NCBI GenBank assembly: GCA_034440575.1
Contig: JAOTOL010001523.1
Coordinates: forward strand, 946,501 to 1,010,500
DNA: 64,000 bases
Direction of reading: 5' to 3'
Origin: Imbricaverruca yamaguchii
Lineage: Eukaryota; Arthropoda; Thecostraca; Neoverrucidae
Below, in pieces: positions 58,743 through 64,000 of this stretch; positions within the stretch are counted from its first letter, which is position 1; every line of letters starts with the position of its first letter. Made by a program: the position numbers and the translations under genes. The notes beneath the pieces were generated by a model. It had not been told where the DNA came from. It worked only from the letters and a program-made list of their open reading frames with translations, and searched no databases.

Positions 58743-59564
58743 TGCAATGAACCGAGACCGGTTGCAACATTGCCAGCTATGATGAGCATGTCTATCATGG
58801 TTCCAAAACATTGGCCAAGATCTTCAGAAGGGTACTGTTTTGCTTTTGCATAATTGGGTGTCCGACGGCGCCCATTCTGGAAAATGGTCACCGCGGCAGT
58901 CAGAGGGAAGGGAGGAGTTGCGTCCTTACCCAATATCTGAATTTGCTAAGCATTCATTGGTCTACATGTGCGCAGAATTTGGTGTTCTGAGTAGACAAAA
59001 CAAAACAAAAACCGGTTGGCTTACCGGACACCCAATGAGGGTATATGACGCAGCATAGCTCTCCTACTGTCGTCATTGGCCGCCATCAAACTTTGCGTTG
59101 TATTGGAAACCGGCGGACCTGCCCTACATACCATCTCACTCTGCAGTCATGGGTGTGATCCAACGTATTCAGTTCAGGGTGGCGGTCCATCTTCTGTCAC
59201 CTTAATGAGCACATTAAGAGACACTTTAGAAAATATCGCCATCCATCCTCTAGCCAGAGGACGTCCTCCACTACCCAGCTCCGGGAAATGTGAACCATTC
59301 TGCACCATACGCCTCTACCCTGTCAGCGGCTAACCGCTCCGCGCCAGACATCTATCCATCGATTATAAATTACCCGGATTCCGAACTTTACACAGGATTC
59401 CAGGGGACATCGTCAATCAGCCATGGCTAGTCGACCGACTGACAGCCGACTGCCACCTCCGCCGCAGAACAAAACCGGCGGCGAGAGGCGTTGTGGGAAC
59501 GCCCCTCGTGCGCCGTCACGCTTCATTAGTTACGCTCCTCAGCGGTCGGCCGTGCACTGCGTGG
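58743..59564. other. unassigned spacer
   Basis: No supported feature; one short A-rich run (ACAAAACAAAACAAAAAC, about 58995). Confidence 0.4.
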
Positions 59565-61530
<1,966 letters not shown>

Positions 61531-61650
61531 AACCCGTGTGTTGTGTAGGTTGCTTGACTAAAGCAAATTTGAGAACCCCGTGTATTGTGTAGGTTGCCTG
61601 ACTAAAGCAAACAAATTTGGGAACCCCATGTGTTGTGTAGGTTGCCGTGT
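61531..61650. repeat. 55-bp-class tandem repeat, 2.5 units
   Basis: GAGAACCCGTGTGTTGTGTA, then GGTTGC(T/C)TGACTAAAGCAAA occurs twice fully and once partially (61530, 61570 and 61621), with a small insertion AACAAA. Confidence 0.85.
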
Positions 61651-61948
61651 GTACGTTGTGGTTGATGTGCGTGCATGCACGTCGACCGAGGAGTGTTAGA
61701 GAAGAGACGAACGAGGGCTGTCGCTAACATGTGGAATCAGACGAAACAAGACGACGCTGCGTTTTATCACATAGACATTGGCGAACTATAGATGGTGTCT
61801 GGAAGTAAGGGGGTCTGATGCACAGCGTGCATAAGGCCGTGCACATCGTGTTTGATGCGCCTTGTCGGTACTGATAATTGCGCACTTTTCGGACTTGGCC
61901 GCGATGTGTGTTCTTCGAATTTGGTAAATTTCCTCATCTTTTGGATCG
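61651..61948. other. unassigned spacer
   Basis: No supported feature; upstream transposase sequence expected here is not recognisable. Confidence 0.4.
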
Positions 61949-62340
61949 ATGACTGAGGAATGCGCTCAGAAGCGGATTGTGTGCGCCGCGTTTGGAGCTG
62001 CGCACATCTGGCGCATGAAGACGATGGCGACTCAAACGCTCTTTGAGGAAGACAAGCTTGGACTTTTCCGAGCGGGTGTATTTGGGAGCTGGCCTGACAA
62101 TCTGCCATATCTGAATTCAGCGGAGAGCCTCGTGCCGCAATGGAGTAGTGTGTTGAAACCATTATCTTTGATTTGGCCGATCAATATATTTTGAATAGTA
62201 TTCGACTTGTGTGATTGCCGGTGTTTTGGAGGGGCTGAAAAGGGAACGAAATGTGTTCAGAAGCCTTCTTATCTCCTTCAGAACACGATTGGATATTGTG
62301 AAGCTTCTAGTGGCCAATCGACGAAAAACCATTCATGACA
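61949..62340 (+). pseudogene. Tc1/mariner-like transposase C-terminal relic
   Basis: Two frames in succession. The first (from 61949) ends in a block LFRAGVFGSWPDNLPYLNSA that corresponds to the WPxNSPDLNPxE signature around the second catalytic Asp of Tc1/mariner (IS630) transposases. Here the Asp position is Tyr and the Ser and Pro are altered. The second frame (from about 62208) has AGVLEGLKRERNVFRSLLIS and FRTRLDIV, matching the usual C-terminal tail of such proteins. The frame change between them and the missing catalytic residue mark it as dead. The N-terminal DNA-binding region and first Asp are not found. Confidence 0.55.
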
Positions 62341-62571
62341 CGTTGGTTTCGTTCTGCCTTCCATTAAAAAAAAAATTTATTTATAAACCCTTCACTAGTG
62401 GCAAAAGTGTGAAACATGTCGTTGCAAGCACATCTCATCAGCCTACACCCCTACGTCTTTGCATATCTACCGCCTTCTTCCTCTTGTTCATGCGTCAGAG
62501 AGTGGAAGACGTTCAAGAGTTCCGTGCGGCCGCAGCTGACGGCTTCTCCTGACGGCCTCTCCTGCCCGCAG

Positions 62572-62857
62572 ATCCCGGAGGCGTGCACACCGGCCGAACA
62601 GTGCTCGGTGCTGACCGTGCTGAGCCAGCGCTTCAGCGTGCAGAGCACCGACCGGGTGTGGGTTCGACTCCAGCTGTCGGCCGGCAATGTTTCGGAGCGG
62701 GCGAGCGCGACGCTGGCGCTGCGTCGCGCTGACCCCGGCTCGGCGGACTGTCCCGGCGCACACGAGGCTCACCAGCAGCCGGTGCTGGTCGTGCCGGCCA
62801 ACCAGCGGCGGCGTCTGACCGGCGACCTGCTCCTGCCCGGCGTCAACCGACTGTTCG
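62572..62857 (+). CDS. internal exon of an unidentified gene
   Basis: A 286-nt exon flanked by CTCTCCTGCCCGCAG (acceptor, ending 62571) and CTGTTCG/GTGAGTCG (donor at 62858), entering in phase 0 and leaving in phase 1. The 95 codons are strongly G/C-biased at third positions, unlike surrounding DNA. The peptide starts IPEACTPAEQCSVLTVLSQR, includes VWVRLQLSAGNVSER and ends LLLPGVNRLF. Three Cys residues and beta-like alternation suggest an extracellular domain (inference). I do not recognise the family. The open frame through it continues both ways only because flanking DNA lacks stops; the downstream 34-bp array is intronic under this model. Confidence 0.55.
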
Positions 62858-62949
62858 GTGAGTCGCCAGCGTCAGGTCTGGCCGTGCAAGTGTTGGCTAT
62901 GCGAGGGCGCTCGGGTCGGGCTGGCGCGACGCACAGGACGCCGGTTTGG
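62858..62949. other. putative intron start
   Basis: Short sequence between the donor at 62858 and the 34-bp array; no separate feature. Confidence 0.4.
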
Positions 62950-63465
62950 CTGTTTCCCAGTCGTTACCAATGCGTGGGTTCGCCTGTTTGCCAGTCGCTA
63001 CCAATGCGCCCGTTCGGCTGTTTGCCAGTCGCTACCAATGCGCCCGTTCGGCTGTTTGTCAGTCGCTACCAATGCGCCCGTTCGGCTGTTTGCCAGTCGC
63101 TACCAATGAGCCCGTTCGGCTGTTTGCCAGTCGCTACCAATGCGCCCGTTCGGCTGTTTGTCAGTCGCTACCAATACGCCCGTTCGGCTGTTTGTCAGTC
63201 GCTACCAATGCGCCCGTTCGGCTGTTTGCCAGTCGCTACCAATGCGCCCGTTCGGCTGTTTGCCAGTCGCTACCAATGCGCCCGTTCGGCTGTTTGCCAG
63301 TCGCTACCAATGCGCCCGTTCGGCTGTTTGCCAGTCGCTACCAATGCGCCCGTTCGGCTGTTTGCCAGTCGCTACCAATGCGCCCGTTCGGCTGTTTGTC
63401 AGTCGCTACCAATGCGCCCGTTCGGCTGTTTGCCAGTCGCTACCAATGCGCCCGCCCGTTCGGCT
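62950..63465. repeat. 34-bp minisatellite, about 15 units
   Basis: The unit starts GCGCCCGTTCGGCTGTTTGC, then CAGTCGCTACCAAT; highly homogeneous (TGCCAG/TGTCAG variants). It lies about 90 bp downstream of the exon donor at 62858. Three open plus-strand frames of 83-473 codons cross it. Confidence 0.97.
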
Positions 63466-63658
63466 CCGGGCCGGTATTGTGACGGAAGAGATACTATGAT
63501 GCACACGTGGAGAAATTATGAGGGGCGCGATGCACTGCTGCACGTCGAGGGTTCAGCACGTGCCGGCATTGTGACGGGTGAGATTCTCTGCTGCATCGCG
63601 AGGGTTAAAATCGCACCGAGGCTCGGGCGGGTGAGATTCTTTGCTGTATGGCTACCAA
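63466..63658. other. unassigned spacer
   Basis: Weakly repetitive (GTGACGG(A/G)(A/T)GAGAT at 63479 and about 63575); nothing named. Confidence 0.4.
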
Positions 63659-64000
63659 TTAACCCGCCGAGTCTCAGAGGGCCCATTTTACACTCCCTAA
63701 GGTTTTCCGTGAATAGGGGAATACGGCCTGTGCCAATGCGGCGAAATTTAGCATACCTTTACCCACAACGATTTGGCATGTGTGGAAAATTTGAGTCCAG
63801 GTCATCTACGGTCAACGAGTTAGCAAAGGTTACGTGAGGGCACTTCTAAGCAAAGTCCAATCACTCGTCACGCTTTAACGAATTAAATTATTTTAATGGA
63901 ACTTGTATCGTTTGCTCATCTTTAGGTATGCAACGAATCGCACCAGATGTTTTTTTCCGTTTTTAATGACTTAGCTTTGCATATTTGCCCATTAGGGCTA
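63659..64000 (+). mobile_element. TTAA-starting dispersed repeat, copy B, cut by the window end
   Basis: Starts TTAACCCGCCGAGTCTC at 63659 and follows copy A (34855 onward) block by block: TAGCATACCTTTACCCA, GTCAACGAGTTAGC, CTCGTCACGCTTTAACG, TTTTAATGGAACTT, GCATATTTGCCCATTAG. By eye about 65-70% alike. Its right end is outside the window. Confidence 0.6.

Overview
The window is nuclear DNA of a multicellular animal, most likely an invertebrate. The evidence is GT/GC-AG introns, a CR1/Jockey-type non-LTR retrotransposon, tRNA-derived SINEs, a Tc1/mariner relic, very long dinucleotide tracts and no operon-like gene packing. Arthropod (crustacean or chelicerate) is a plausible guess, but the sequence does not fix the taxon. 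No complete, ordinary protein-coding gene can be demonstrated.

The dominant feature is tandem repetition. About twenty unrelated minisatellite arrays (units of about 12-60 bp) and several microsatellites occupy roughly a fifth of the window. Main arrays: 34 bp (0.1-2.3 kb), 55 bp (2.9-3.7 kb), 12 bp (19.7-20.0 kb), 28 bp (20.2-21.1 kb), 22 bp (21.4 kb), 47 bp with an internal palindrome (24.9-25.4 kb), 57 bp (27.6-27.9 kb), AC tract (28.3-28.7 kb), 13/26 bp (32.3-33.0 kb), 26 bp (33.0-33.3 kb), 44 bp (37.7-38.2 kb), 29/35 bp (41.5-42.1 kb), 24 bp (46.6-46.8 kb), 16 bp (48.7-49.1 kb), 29 bp (49.2-49.4 kb), GGACC-rich (50.5-50.7 kb), TC tracts (51.6-52.4 kb), 60 bp (56.7-57.0 kb), AG-AT-AG compound tract (59.6-60.8 kb) and 34 bp (63.0-63.5 kb). 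Many long open frames here are only repeats lacking stops.

Mobile elements: two 5'-truncated minus-strand copies of one CR1-like LINE (14.3-17.0 and 39.4-41.2 kb); a 1.8-kb long-inverted-repeat element with an 8-bp target duplication (6.1-7.9 kb, hAT-like); a 1.16-kb foldback element with arms of short degenerate repeats and a 13-bp flanking duplication (47.5-48.7 kb), carrying a nested tRNA-derived SINE; a second SINE of that family at 26.0-26.2 kb; a TTAA-starting dispersed repeat family (34.4, 34.9 and 63.7 kb); and a broken Tc1/mariner-like transposase (61.9-62.3 kb).

Gene-like content: two spliced minus-strand pseudogenes of uncharacterised protein families that I recall as scattered through invertebrate genomes (17.4-18.75 and 54.2-55.4 kb); one exon encoding a signal peptide and a Ser/Thr/Pro-rich, mucin-like chain (10.1-11.2 kb); one clean internal exon of unknown function (62.57-62.86 kb); and weak candidates for first exons and promoters (4.3, 33.7/34.3 and 50.9 kb). 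These pieces do not form an evident pathway. The window reads as intron/intergenic space with gene fragments embedded in repeats.
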